The notes under the pieces are model-generated. The model made no database searches and was not told the DNA's origin. It saw only the letters and a program-made list of their open reading frames with translations. Below, in pieces: positions 8,860 to 18,400 of a DNA stretch of 64,000 bases. The stretch's first letter is position 1. Each line of letters begins with the position of its first letter. The stretch is from Rhodopseudomonas pseudopalustris (lineage in GTDB: Bacteria; Pseudomonadota; Alphaproteobacteria; Rhizobiales; Xanthobacteraceae): the NCBI RefSeq assembly GCF_900110435.1, contig NZ_FODT01000004.1:186001-250000 (forward strand). Reading direction: 5' to 3'. The position numbers were made by a program, and so were the translations under genes.

Positions 8860-10091
8860 CCGCCGGTCGGTGCGGCGACTTCGCCTTCGATCACGTCGCC
8901 GAACAGCTTCCAGTTCTCGCCCTCGAACCGCATCAGTTGCAGCTGTTCGATCGGTGAGAAATCGGTTGCGCTGGTGTTGAGCTTGATGCCCGGCAGCAGC
9001 CCGCCGAGCTGAATGTCCTTCAGGTTGGCGGCCTGTTTCATCACGTTCTCGCGGGTGAGATCGTCGCCGCACTGCTTGATCAGGATCGCGACGGTTTCGG
9101 CGATGTTGTAGCCGGTGGTGAACGACGAATCGGCGCGGCTGGCCTGCGGCGCGTGCTTCGCCAGGAAGTCGTAGTATTCCTTCATGCCGGGGTCGTTTTC
9201 CCACTGCTTGTCGGTGGCGTCCTTGGCGTAGGAGGCGGAGACGATGCCCTGGGCATTCTCGAAGCCGGCGGGTTTCATCACGCTGCCGGTCGAGGCCGAG
9301 ACGTTCGGCACGATCATCATCGGCTTCCAGGCAAGTTCAGCGACCTTCTTGATGGTCTGCGCGGCGAATTTCGGCGTGGCGAAGATCACCAGCACGTCGG
9401 GCGCCGCTGCCTTGATCTTGACGATGTGGGAATCGACGGTCGGCTCGGTCAGTTCGTAGCTGTCTTCGACCACGATCGAGGACGCCTTGTCGCCGAGACC
9501 ATCCCTCAGGCCCTTGAGATAGTCCTTGCCGAAATCGTCGCCCTGATACAGCACGGCGATCTTCGCGCCCGGCTTTTCCTTCAGCAGATATTTGGCGTAG
9601 ATCCGGCCTTCGCTCTGGTAGCTCGGCAGCCAGCCCATCGTCCACGGAAAGTGCTTCGGGTCGTTCCATTTGGTGGCGCCCGACGCCAGGAACAGATGCG
9701 GCACCTTCTTGACGTTGAGGTATTTCTGGATCGCCGTGTTGGACGGCGTGCCGAGCGGGCTGAACATGAACAGCACTTCGTCGCTCTCGACCAGCTTGCG
9801 GGTCTGCTCGACCGACTTCGGCGGCGAATAGGCGTCGTCGTAGGAGATGTAGACGATCTTGCGGCCGTTGATGCCGCCCTTGTCGTTGATCATCTTGAAA
9901 TAGGCTTCTTGTGCCCGGCCGACGCTGCCATAGGCCGAAGCCGGGCCGCTATAGGGCACGATGTTGCCGATCTTGACTTCGGTGTCGCTGGCGCCGGGGC
10001 CGTATTTTTTCTGCGCTATCGCTTGGCCGCCAGCGGCGGACAGAAGGGCAGCGGTTGCCAGAGTCGCGATTGATCGGGAGAGTGCCGACAT
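8856..10091 (-). CDS. Branched-chain amino acid ABC transporter substrate-binding protein, LivK type
   Basis: A 411-residue periplasmic binding protein of the Leu/Ile/Val-binding (PBP type 1, Peripla_BP_6) family. It has a signal peptide (MSALSRSIATLATAALLSA, cut near AIAQ). The mature start has the family signature VKIGNIVPYSGPASAYG, followed by NGRKIVYISYDDAYSPPKSV. It lies alone, without permease or ATPase genes, about 7 kb from livH-livM. It could serve that transporter or an unlinked one; this cannot be decided. Its natural stop codon is inside a dispersed repeat, which suggests the repeat inserted at or reshaped the gene end. The 172 bp upstream should hold its promoter. Confidence 0.9.
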   Translation of the reverse strand: MSALSRSIATLATAALLSAAGGQAIAQKKYGPGASDTEVKIGNIVPYSGPASAYGSVGRAQEAYFKMINDKGGINGRKIVYISYDDAYSPPKSVEQTRKLVESDEVLFMFSPLGTPSNTAIQKYLNVKKVPHLFLASGATKWNDPKHFPWTMGWLPSYQSEGRIYAKYLLKEKPGAKIAVLYQGDDFGKDYLKGLRDGLGDKASSIVVEDSYELTEPTVDSHIVKIKAAAPDVLVIFATPKFAAQTIKKVAELAWKPMMIVPNVSASTGSVMKPAGFENAQGIVSASYAKDATDKQWENDPGMKEYYDFLAKHAPQASRADSSFTTGYNIAETVAILIKQCGDDLTRENVMKQAANLKDIQLGGLLPGIKLNTSATDFSPIEQLQLMRFEGENWKLFGDVIEGEVAAPTGG

Positions 10092-10263
10092 CAGAGTTTC
10101 CTCGCTTGTTGTTGGTCCCGGTGCGCTTGCCGCGCGACAGCGTAGCAGGCGTGGTGAGGGTTAGCCCGTTCGGCGCCGTTGCTCAACCCGCAAGGATCGC
10201 GGACAGTTTCCGAAGTTCATGCGCTTTGCGTTGAACGGCAAGTCTCGCTGCCTTGTGCGGTTC

Positions 10264-11706
10264 CTAGGCCGCCCCAGCCTTCAGATACGCGGCGGCGATC
10301 TTCAGGTCGTCGACGAACCGTGCGTATTCGCGGGCCTTTGCGTCGTCGTCGGGCAGCCGGAGCAGATAGGATGGGTGCACCGTGACCAGCACCTGCGGGC
10401 CGCCGTTGTGATCGATCAGATGGCCACGGTTCTTGTTGATCGGTGTGGCCCTGCCGAGGACGCTCTGCGCCGCGGTCGCGCCCATCGCCACCACGAGCTG
10501 CGGGCGCACCGCGGCGAGCTCGCGCTCGTACCAAGGCCGGCACGCCTTGATTTCCGGCATCGCCGGCTTCTGGTGCAGGCGGATCTTGCCGCGCGGCACG
10601 AATTTGAAATGCTTCACCGCGTTGGTGACGTAGGTCTCGGCGCGATCGATCCCGGCTTCCGCCAGCGCGCGGTCGAGCATCTGGCCAGCCGGGCCGACGA
10701 ACGGGTGGCCGGCGAGGTCTTCCTTGTCGCCGGGCTGCTCGCCGACCAGCATCACGCTTGCATGCGGGGGACCTTCGCCGAACACGGTCTGCGTCGCGTC
10801 CTTCCACAGATCGCAGGCGCGGCAGTCGCGCGCCTGTTCGCGCAAGGTTTCGAGCCTATCGCCTTCGTGTCCGGCTCGGCTCATCGGCTGTTCCTGCCGT
10901 TGTGGTTTCTTCGGCGCGGTCGCCTCTGCCGCGATCATCGCGTGCGCGGCGCGCTCGGCATGCTCGATCAGCGGCTTGATCAACGCTGCTTCCGGCAGAT
11001 TGCGCCAGTATTTCTTCGGCATCTCCGCCTGCATCGCTTTGGTCTTCAGCCGCGCCGGATTGAAGATGCTGGCGTAGTAGGTCAGCCAGGTTTCTTCCAA
11101 TCGATCCTCGGATGGGGCCATCGCCTTGGCGACGCCCGGCGTGACCGCAATGGCGTGGCCATCCCAATGCGCGCAGACGTCCGGCGTCAGGATCGACCAC
11201 GCCATGTCGGCGAAACGCCGAGCGAAGAACGGCGCCGCCGCTTCGACGATATGGTGCTCCGGCTCGAACCAGGCGACGTAGCGCGACTTCGGCTCGCGGC
11301 CGATCTCGCGAAAGCGGACGAAGGCGTGCATCTTGTGTTCATCGCGGCGCACCGCCTTCACCATCGCCTGCAGTCGCGCAACGTCCGGATCGGTCGCGAC
11401 CTGCAACAGCTCCGGGTTGGCGCGCAGCCGCCACAGCGCTTGATACAGCCAGGCGAAGCGCTGCGGATCGCGGTGCAGGATCGCGATCGCCGCAAGCTCG
11501 ACGAAGCGGGCGGGAACGTTGAAGGTGCCGGACGACGGCGCACTCGGGGAGGGCGCAGGCGGCGCTAGCGCATCGAACAATTCGGGCTCGTCGCCTGCCA
11601 CCGTCCAACTGATATCAGCCGGCGCGACCTCCGCCAGCACAAGCTCCCGCGCCGCCTTGCGCCAGCCATGGAAATCGGTGTCGCTGTCGAGCCGGATGGA
11701 ATGCAT
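10264..11706 (-). CDS. udgX: DUF4130-UdgX fusion: uracil-DNA-binding glycosylase-like protein
   Basis: A 480-residue two-domain protein. Residues about 90-285 match the DUF4130 (TIGR03915) type, with HRDPQRFAWLYQALWRL, MHAFVRFRE and MPKKYWRNLPEA. Residues about 300-475 are a family 4-like uracil-DNA glycosylase of the UdgX type, with GEQPGDKEDLAGHPFVGPAG, TNAVKHFKF, GKIRLHQKP and VTVHPSYLLR. In characterised UdgX a histidine in this loop bonds covalently to the uracil site; here it would be His378. Iron-sulfur ligands would include CRAC near residue 300 and a cysteine near 389. The gene lies 96 bp downstream of a radical SAM gene in the same direction, and that gene's promoter side carries an SOS box. 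I infer a damage-inducible role in uracil or modified-base repair. Confidence 0.88.
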   Translation of the reverse strand: MHSIRLDSDTDFHGWRKAARELVLAEVAPADISWTVAGDEPELFDALAPPAPSPSAPSSGTFNVPARFVELAAIAILHRDPQRFAWLYQALWRLRANPELLQVATDPDVARLQAMVKAVRRDEHKMHAFVRFREIGREPKSRYVAWFEPEHHIVEAAAPFFARRFADMAWSILTPDVCAHWDGHAIAVTPGVAKAMAPSEDRLEETWLTYYASIFNPARLKTKAMQAEMPKKYWRNLPEAALIKPLIEHAERAAHAMIAAEATAPKKPQRQEQPMSRAGHEGDRLETLREQARDCRACDLWKDATQTVFGEGPPHASVMLVGEQPGDKEDLAGHPFVGPAGQMLDRALAEAGIDRAETYVTNAVKHFKFVPRGKIRLHQKPAMPEIKACRPWYERELAAVRPQLVVAMGATAAQSVLGRATPINKNRGHLIDHNGGPQVLVTVHPSYLLRLPDDDAKAREYARFVDDLKIAAAYLKAGAA

Positions 11707-11744
11707 GGTGGTGATTCTGTTATCTCCCTTAAATCTGTTAGTTC

Positions 11745-11790
11745 GTCACCCTGAGGCGCCGTCGCGCAGCGACGGCCTCGAAGGATGACG
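11745..11790. repeat. Palindromic repeat, family D copy 1
   Basis: The segment contains a hairpin around GCCGTCGCGCAGCGACGGC, flanked by CCTGAGG on one side and CCTCGAAGGATGACGA on the other. Related sequence lies at 21710-21855. It fills most of the 96-bp gap between the radical SAM gene and the UdgX fusion gene. It could act as an mRNA processing or attenuation element within that operon. Confidence 0.6.
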
Positions 11791-11802
11791 ACCTCGTTTG
11801 TA

Positions 11803-13041
11803 TTAGAATCCAAATCCAAGTTGCTGCGCCTTCGGCCGGAACCGTTCCGCCAGCCGCGCGCTGTCGAGGAGATGCGGCGTCGGGCGGTGGTCGGAGAGAA
11901 CGATGAACGGCAGCGCCTTGTTCCGCGGGATGTGCAGGCGCGCGAGATCCATGCTGCGGATCGCGCTGTGTCGCCGCGTTGCGATGATGCGCTCGACGGC
12001 TTTGCGGCCGAAGCCCGGAACCCGAAGCAGATCCTCGCGGCTGGCGCGGTTGACGTCGAGCGGGAAGCGCTCGCGATGCCGCAGCGCCCAGGCGAGCTTC
12101 GGGTCGATCTCCAGCGACAGCATACCTGCGGACGGGTCAATGATTTCGCCGGCGTCGAAGCCGTAGAACCGCATCAGCCAGTCGGCCTGATACAGCCGGT
12201 GCTCGCGGATCAGCGGCGGAGCCTGCAGCGGCAGGGCGCGGCTGGAATCCGGGATCGGGCTGAACGCCGAGTAGTACACCCGCTTGAGATTGTAGGAACC
12301 GTAGAGATTGGCGCTGGTGTCGAGGATGGTCTGGTCGGTGGCGGCGTCGGCGCCGACGATCATCTGTGTGCTCTGGCCGGCCGGGGCGAAGCGCGGCGGC
12401 TTGGCGCGGCTCGGCGCGGTGCGCGCCTCCTTGGCCTCGTCGAGCTTCAGCCGCAGCCGCCCCATGGTGCGGCGGATGGCGCGGACGTTCTTCTCCGGCG
12501 CCAGCGCGGCGAGGCTTTGCTCCTCAGGCACTTCAATATTGATGCTGAGGCGATCGGCATAGCGGCCGGCTTTGCTGATCAGCGCGTCGTCGGCCTCCGG
12601 GATTGTCTTGAGATGGATGTAGCCGCGGAAATGGTGCTCCTCCCGCAAGCGCCGCGCCACCTCGACGATCTGCTCCATGGTGTAGTCGGCGCTGCGGATG
12701 ATGCCCGACGACAGGAACAGCCCCTCGATGTAGTTGCGGCGATAGAAGTCGAGCGTGAGCTGCACCACCTCGTCGACGGTGAAGCGCGCGCGCGGCACGT
12801 TCGACGAAGCACGGTTGACGCAATACAGGCAGTCATAGTTGCAGGCGTTGGTGAGCAGTACCTTCAACAGTGAGATGCAGCGGCCGTCCGGCGCATAGGA
12901 ATGGCAGATCCCCATGCCGGGCGCGGTCGAGCCCAGCCCCTTGCCGTCGCGGCTGTCGCGTTTCTCCGTCCCGCTCGAGGCGCAGGAGGCGTCGTATTTC
13001 GCCGCATCCGCCAGAATGGCCAGCTTGCGCTGCACGTCCAT
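11803..13041 (-). CDS. Putative DNA modification/repair radical SAM protein (TIGR03916 type)
   Basis: A 412-residue radical S-adenosylmethionine protein. The [4Fe-4S] motif CNYDCLYC (Cys67, Cys71, Cys74) is intact. The radical SAM barrel extends to about residue 270, and a helix-hairpin-helix DNA-binding element lies near residues 340-360 (LLRVPGFGRKAVERII). In many bacteria this family sits next to DUF4130 proteins, and here the partner is the downstream DUF4130-UdgX fusion. The reaction is unknown; DNA modification or repair is the family hypothesis. AAGGAGA precedes the ATG at 13041. The start is 94 bp from a consensus SOS box shared with the divergent imuA-imuB-dnaE2 operon, so SOS control is likely but needs testing for this direction. 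Confidence 0.88.
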   Translation of the reverse strand: MDVQRKLAILADAAKYDASCASSGTEKRDSRDGKGLGSTAPGMGICHSYAPDGRCISLLKVLLTNACNYDCLYCVNRASSNVPRARFTVDEVVQLTLDFYRRNYIEGLFLSSGIIRSADYTMEQIVEVARRLREEHHFRGYIHLKTIPEADDALISKAGRYADRLSINIEVPEEQSLAALAPEKNVRAIRRTMGRLRLKLDEAKEARTAPSRAKPPRFAPAGQSTQMIVGADAATDQTILDTSANLYGSYNLKRVYYSAFSPIPDSSRALPLQAPPLIREHRLYQADWLMRFYGFDAGEIIDPSAGMLSLEIDPKLAWALRHRERFPLDVNRASREDLLRVPGFGRKAVERIIATRRHSAIRSMDLARLHIPRNKALPFIVLSDHRPTPHLLDSARLAERFRPKAQQLGFGF

Positions 13042-13134
13042 GCTTGGAATCTCCTTGATTCAACTCGCGAAAAAAAATGGCGCAGGACCTCGGTGCGATC
13101 CCGATTGACTCCCCACCACGCTAGGGCTTTATTA

Positions 13135-13149
13135 GAACATATCATGAAC
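13135..13149. promoter_or_regulatory. Alphaproteobacterial SOS (LexA) box
   Basis: GAAC-N7-GAAC (GAACATATCATGAAC) is a perfect match to the alphaproteobacterial LexA operator, written GTTC-N7-GTTC on the other strand. It sits 60 bp before imuA and 94 bp before the divergent radical SAM gene. LexA cleavage after DNA damage would release the imuA operon. The position suits control of both directions. Confidence 0.85.
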
Positions 13150-13208
13150 AAATGAGCCGGCAACGGGTTCAATTGAATCTCGAAACGGCAGTCAAAAAGG
13201 AGCGGCGC

Positions 13209-13994
13209 ATGAACGGCGCGCGCCAAGACACGCTTGCGCGCCTGCAAGGCGCCATCGACCGGCTCGAAAGCGGGACGGCCGAGATCGTCCGGCGCGCTCC
13301 GCTCGGTCACGCGGAAGCTGACGCAACGCTGCAGGGCGGCCTGGCGCTCGGCGCGTTGCACGAGGTGTTCGCAGACGGCGGCCGCCACAGCGCGGCGGCG
13401 ACGGGGTTCGTCGCGGGGCTGGCGCGTCGTCTGGCTGAGCAGCGTTTTCTGCTGTGGATCCGGCCGGATTTTTCCGCGCGCGAAAACGGCGATCTGGCGA
13501 TGGAAGGCTTCGCCGAACTCGGGCTTGATCCGCGGCGCATCGTGCTGGTGCGCGCGCCCGATGCCGACCGCGCGCTACGCGCCGCCGCCGACGCGCTCGC
13601 CTGCAACGGGCTCGGCGCGGTGGTCACCGAGCTATGGGGCGAGACCCGCGCCTTCGATCTCGTCGCGTCGCGCAAGCTGACGCTGGCGTCGATGCAGTCC
13701 GGCGTCACCGCGCTGATGCTGCGGATCTCCGCGATGCCGCAGGCCTCGACCGCCGAGACGCGCTGGGTGGTGCGCGCGGCGCATTCGCCGCCGGTGGAAG
13801 GGTGGGGCGCGCCGGTGCTCGAAACTTCGCTCATCCGCAATCGTCACGGCCCAACCGGCCGCTGGATCATGGAATGGAATTGTGATGCGTGCCGCTTCCG
13901 TGAACCGCAGACGCATCCTCGGCCTATGGCTGCCGCGGTTGTCGACCGATCGTATCGAACGGAGGTCGCCGCCCCCGAGCGCCTCGCCGGCTGA
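13209..13994 (+). CDS. imuA: ImuA, RecA-like mutasome accessory protein
   Basis: A 261-residue protein of the ImuA (SulA/RecA-like) family, partner of ImuB and DnaE2 in damage-induced mutagenesis. It has ARLQGAIDRLESG at the start, the family stretch LGALHEVFADGG near residue 50, and a RecA-like core (FLLWIRPDFSARENGD, LVRAPDADRALRAAADAL). An upstream in-frame ATG at 13152 overlaps the SOS box region; ATG 13209 has AAGGAG 7 nt before it and is preferred. The 3' end overlaps the imuB start by about 110 bp, so the two are translated from one mRNA in different frames. Confidence 0.88.
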   Translation: MNGARQDTLARLQGAIDRLESGTAEIVRRAPLGHAEADATLQGGLALGALHEVFADGGRHSAAATGFVAGLARRLAEQRFLLWIRPDFSARENGDLAMEGFAELGLDPRRIVLVRAPDADRALRAAADALACNGLGAVVTELWGETRAFDLVASRKLTLASMQSGVTALMLRISAMPQASTAETRWVVRAAHSPPVEGWGAPVLETSLIRNRHGPTGRWIMEWNCDACRFREPQTHPRPMAAAVVDRSYRTEVAAPERLAG

Positions 13995-15480
13995 GGGCGC
14001 GCGCGCGCCACGTGTGGTCGCCGCCAAGCGCGACAACGCGCTGGTGGTCGTCGCCTGCGATGCGTACGCGACGCAAGGCGGGCTGATGCCGGGGATGCCG
14101 CTTGCCACCGCACGCGCAATGCATCCGGCGCTGGAGGTGATCGATCACGATCCCTTTGCCGACGCCGCGCTGCTTGCGGCGGTCGCCGACTGGTGCGATC
14201 GCTTCACCCCGCTGGTCGCGCTCGACGGCGCGGACGGGCTGTTACTCGACATCACCGGTTGCGCGCATCTGTTCGGCGACGAGGCTGAACTGCTGGCGAT
14301 GTTGTCGGCTGCGCTGATGCGGCAAGGTTTTGCAGTGAGCGCGGCGATCGCCGGCACTGCGGTGGCGGCGCGGGCGCTGACACGCGGTGCGCCGGGCAAG
14401 ATTGTCGCGCCGGGTGAGGAGGCGGGCGCGGTGGCGCCGCTGCCGGTGGCGGCGCTCGGCGTCGATGAGGCGATCGTGCGCGGCCTGCGCCGCGCCGGCC
14501 TGACGACGATCGGCGACGCGCTCGCGCGGCAGCCGTCCGAACTCGCCGCCCGCTTCGGCGAAGCCTTCGTCGCAGTGCTGCGCCGCGCCAGCGGTGAAGA
14601 CGACGCGCCGATTTCGCCGCGCAAGCCGGCGCCGGACTACGTCGTCGACAAGCGCTTCCCTGAGCCGATCGCCACGATCGAGGTGATCATGCCGACGCTG
14701 GTGAAGCTGGCGCGGCTGTTGATCGGCGCGATGGAACGGGGCGGCAAAGGCGCGCGGCAGCTCACGGCGTCGTTCTTCCGCAGCGACGGCGCGGTGCGGT
14801 GCATCACAGTCGAGGCCGGGCAGCCGGTGACACGAGTCGAAGTGGTGGAACGGCTGTTCGCCGAAAAGCTCGACGCGCTGGCTGATCCGCTCGATCCCGG
14901 CTTCGGCTTCGACCTGATCCGGCTCGCGGCCAGTCACAGCGTGACGATCACCGAGGCGCAGCGCGGTTTCGACACCACCGCGCATCAGGCTGAAGATGTC
15001 GCCGCGCTCGCCGATACGCTGTCGGCGCGGCTCGGGGCGCGGCGGGTGATCCGGTATCTGCCGCAAGACACCCACATTCCCGAACGCGCCGCGCTCGCGG
15101 TGCCGGTGCAGCATTGCCCGCCCGATGGGGCCGATGCGCCGTGGCCGGCGCGCACCGATGAGCCGCCGCTGCGGCCGTTGCGATTGCTGCAGCAGCCGGA
15201 GCCGATCGAGGTGCTGGCCGGGGTTCCGGACGGTCCGCCGGCGCAATTCATCTGGCGGCGGGTCACCCATCGGGTGGCGCGCGCCGAAGGTCCGGAGCGG
15301 ATCGCGATGGAATGGTGGCGCGCCGCCTCGCCGGAGCTGACACGCGATTACTTTCGCGTCGAGGATGATGCAGGCTCACGATTCTGGCTGTTCCGGGATG
15401 GGCTCTACGGCCGCGAGATGATGCCGCAGACGGACGGCAGCGGTCATCCGCGCTGGTACATGCACGGTCTGTTCGCGTGA
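13885..15480 (+). CDS. imuB: ImuB, catalytically inactive Y-family polymerase homologue
   Basis: A protein of about 531 residues related to Y-family DNA polymerases (DinB). In the mutasome it acts as the hub that binds the beta clamp, ImuA and DnaE2. The N-terminus RRILGLWLPRLSTDRI replaces the metal-binding DMDAFF of active polymerases, and the second acidic motif is replaced by DITGCAHLFGDEAEL, as known for ImuB. The C-terminal half (PLRPLRLLQQPEPIEVLAG, then FRVEDDAGSRFWLFRDG) is typical of the family. Starts at 13882 (GTG), 13885 (ATG) and 13900 (GTG) are all possible; GGAATGGAA precedes the ATG. The gene overlaps imuA by about 110 bp and ends 13 bp before dnaE2. Confidence 0.9.
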   Translation: MRAASVNRRRILGLWLPRLSTDRIERRSPPPSASPAEGARAPRVVAAKRDNALVVVACDAYATQGGLMPGMPLATARAMHPALEVIDHDPFADAALLAAVADWCDRFTPLVALDGADGLLLDITGCAHLFGDEAELLAMLSAALMRQGFAVSAAIAGTAVAARALTRGAPGKIVAPGEEAGAVAPLPVAALGVDEAIVRGLRRAGLTTIGDALARQPSELAARFGEAFVAVLRRASGEDDAPISPRKPAPDYVVDKRFPEPIATIEVIMPTLVKLARLLIGAMERGGKGARQLTASFFRSDGAVRCITVEAGQPVTRVEVVERLFAEKLDALADPLDPGFGFDLIRLAASHSVTITEAQRGFDTTAHQAEDVAALADTLSARLGARRVIRYLPQDTHIPERAALAVPVQHCPPDGADAPWPARTDEPPLRPLRLLQQPEPIEVLAGVPDGPPAQFIWRRVTHRVARAEGPERIAMEWWRAASPELTRDYFRVEDDAGSRFWLFRDGLYGREMMPQTDGSGHPRWYMHGLFA

Positions 15481-15493
15481 AAAGGCCGGTCGC

Positions 15494-18400
15494 ATGAAGG
15501 TCCCGGCCTATGCCGAGATCGGCGTCACCACCAATTTCTCGTTCCTCGAAGGCGGCTCGCATCCGCAGGACTATGTTCACGAGGCGAGCCGGCTCGGGCT
15601 GGAGGCGATCGGCATCGCCGACCGCAACACGCTGGCCGGCGTGGTGCGGGCCTATAGCGAACTCGGCAATGAGGACCTCATCCATAAGCCGAGGCTGCTG
15701 ATCGGCGCGCGGCTGGTGTTCGCCGACGGCACGCCGGACGTGCTCGCTTATCCGGTCGATCGGGCCGCCTATGGGCGGCTGTGCCGTTTGCTCAGCGTCG
15801 GCAAGCTGCGCGGTGCGAAGGGCGAATGCCATCTCGCCGTCGCCGATCTCGAAGCGTTCAGTCAGGGCCTGTCGCTGGTGCTGATGCCGCCTTATCGTTT
15901 CCAGGCCAGCGCCATCGCCGCCGCGTTGCAGCGTCTGACCGCGCTCGAATCCGGCGGAGTCTGGCTCGGGCTGACGCCGTATTATCGCGGCGACGACAAG
16001 CGGCGGCTGGCGCGGCTGAAGCGCGTGGCGTGGGCCGCCCGGGTGCCGGGCATCGCCACCAACGACGTGCTGTATCACCACCCCGAGCGCCGCGCGCTGC
16101 AGGATGTACTGAGCTGCGTGCGCGAGAAGACCACGATCGACAAGATCGGGCGGCGGCTGGAGGCGAATGCCGAGCGGCATCTGAAACCCGCAGCCGAAAT
16201 GGCCCGGCTATTCCGCGCGGACCCGGACGCGATCGCCGAGACGTTGCGCTTTGCCGCCGGCATCTCTTTCACCCTGGACGAATTGAAATATCACTATCCC
16301 GACGAGCCGGTGCCGCCCGGCAAGACCGCGCAGCAGCATCTCGAGGATCTGACCTGGGAAGGCGTCGCCGAATATTTTCCAGCTGGCATCAGCGATAAGC
16401 TACACGCCACCATCGACAAGGAACTGGGGATCATCGCGCATCGCGGCTATGCGCAATACTTCCTCACCGTGCACGACATCGTTCGCTACGCGCGGTCGCA
16501 GGACATCCTGTGCCAGGGGCGCGGCTCGGCCGCCAATTCGGCGGTGTGCTACGTCCTCGGCATCACCTGCGTCGATCCGACAGAGATCGACTTGCTGTTC
16601 GAACGTTTCGTCTCCGAGGAGCGCGACGAGCCGCCGGACATCGACGTCGATTTCGAGCATTCGCGCCGCGAAGAGGTGATGCAATACATCTATCGCCGCT
16701 ATGGTCGCCACCGCGCTGCGATCGTCGCTACCGTGATCCACTATCGGCCGCGCTCGGCGATCCGCGACGTCGGCAAGGCGCTGGGCCTCAGCGAGGACGT
16801 CACCGCCGCGCTGGCCGATACGGTGTGGGGAAGCTGGGGCAAGGGCCTGAGCGAGATGCAGGTGAAGCAGGCCGGGCTCGATCCGCACAACCCGCTGATC
16901 GGGCGTGCGGTCGAACTCGCCACCGAGCTGATCGGCTTTCCGCGGCATCTGTCGCAGCATGTCGGCGGTTATGTGTTGACCCAGGACCGGCTCGACAGCT
17001 ACGTGCCGATCGGCAACGCGGCGATGGAGGGTCGTACCTTCATCGAATGGGACAAGGACGACATCGACGCCATCAAGATGATGAAGGTCGACGTGCTGGC
17101 GCTCGGCATGCTGACCTGCATCCGCAAAGGGTTCGACCTGATCGCGCAGCACAAGGGCGTGCGCTACGCGCTGTCCGACATCAAGTCGGAGGACGACAAC
17201 GCCGTCTACCAGATGCTCCAGCGCGGCGAGTCGATCGGCGTGTTTCAGGTCGAGAGCCGGGCGCAGATGAACATGCTGCCGCGTTTGAAGCCGAAATGTT
17301 TCTACGACCTCGTCATCGAGGTTGCGATCGTGCGGCCGGGCCCGATTCAGGGCGACATGGTGCATCCCTATCTGCGCCGTCGCAACAAGCAGGAGCCGGT
17401 GGTGTATCCCGCGCCGGCTGGTCACGCAGGCGACGCCAACGAACTCGAAGTTATTCTCGGCAAGACGCTCGGCGTGCCGTTGTTTCAGGAGCAGGCGATG
17501 CGGATCGCGATCGAGGCCGCGCATTTCACGCCGGACGAAGCCAATCAGTTGCGCCGGGCGATGGCGACGTTCCGCAATGTCGGCACCATCGGAAAGTTCG
17601 AGAGCAAGATGGTCGGCAATCTGGTGGCGCGCGGCTATGATCCGGTGTTCGCCAAGAACTGCTTCGAGCAGATCAAGGGGTTCGGCTCTTACGGCTTTCC
17701 CGAGAGCCATGCTGCGAGCTTCGCCAAGCTGGTCTATGTCTCGGCCTGGATGAAGTGCGAGCATCCCGACGCGTTCTGCTGCGCGCTGTTGAATTCGCAG
17801 CCGATGGGATTCTATGCGCCGGCGCAGATCGTCGGCGACGCGCGAGCCAACGAGGTCGAGGTGCGGCCGGTCGACGTGTCGTTCAGCGACGGCCAGTGCA
17901 CGCTGGAGGAACGTTGCGGCAAGCATCACGCGGTGCGGCTCGGCTTTCGCCAGATCGACGGTTTCGTCTGGGCCGACCCGGATGAGGAGCGGGTGCGGCG
18001 GGAGGCAGGACTTCTGCCCAGCGAGGATTGGGCGGCGCGGATTGTCGCGGCGCGTGCGCGGGGGCCGTTCAATTCGCTTGAGCGGTTCGCGCGCCTGACC
18101 GCATTGCCGAAGCGGGCGCTGATCCTGCTTGCGGATGCCGATGCGTTCCGCTCGCTCGGGCTCGATCGCCGCGCGGCGTTGTGGGCGGTGCGGCGACTGC
18201 CCGACGACGTGCCGCTGCCGCTGTTCGAGGCCGCCAGCGCATCCGAGCAACTCGATGAGAATGCAGCGCCGCTGCCGCAAATGCCGACGGCCGAGCACGT
18301 CGTCGCCGATTATCAAACCGTGCGGCTGTCGCTGAAGGGGCACCCGATGGAGTTTTTGCGCCCGCTGTTTGCGGCCGAGCGCGTCGTGACCTGCCGCTCG

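Noticed and set aside
13152-13208. Upstream ATG for imuA at 13152
   Set aside because: It lies 2 bp after the SOS box and has no ribosome site, while ATG 13209 follows AAGGAG and fits the family start.
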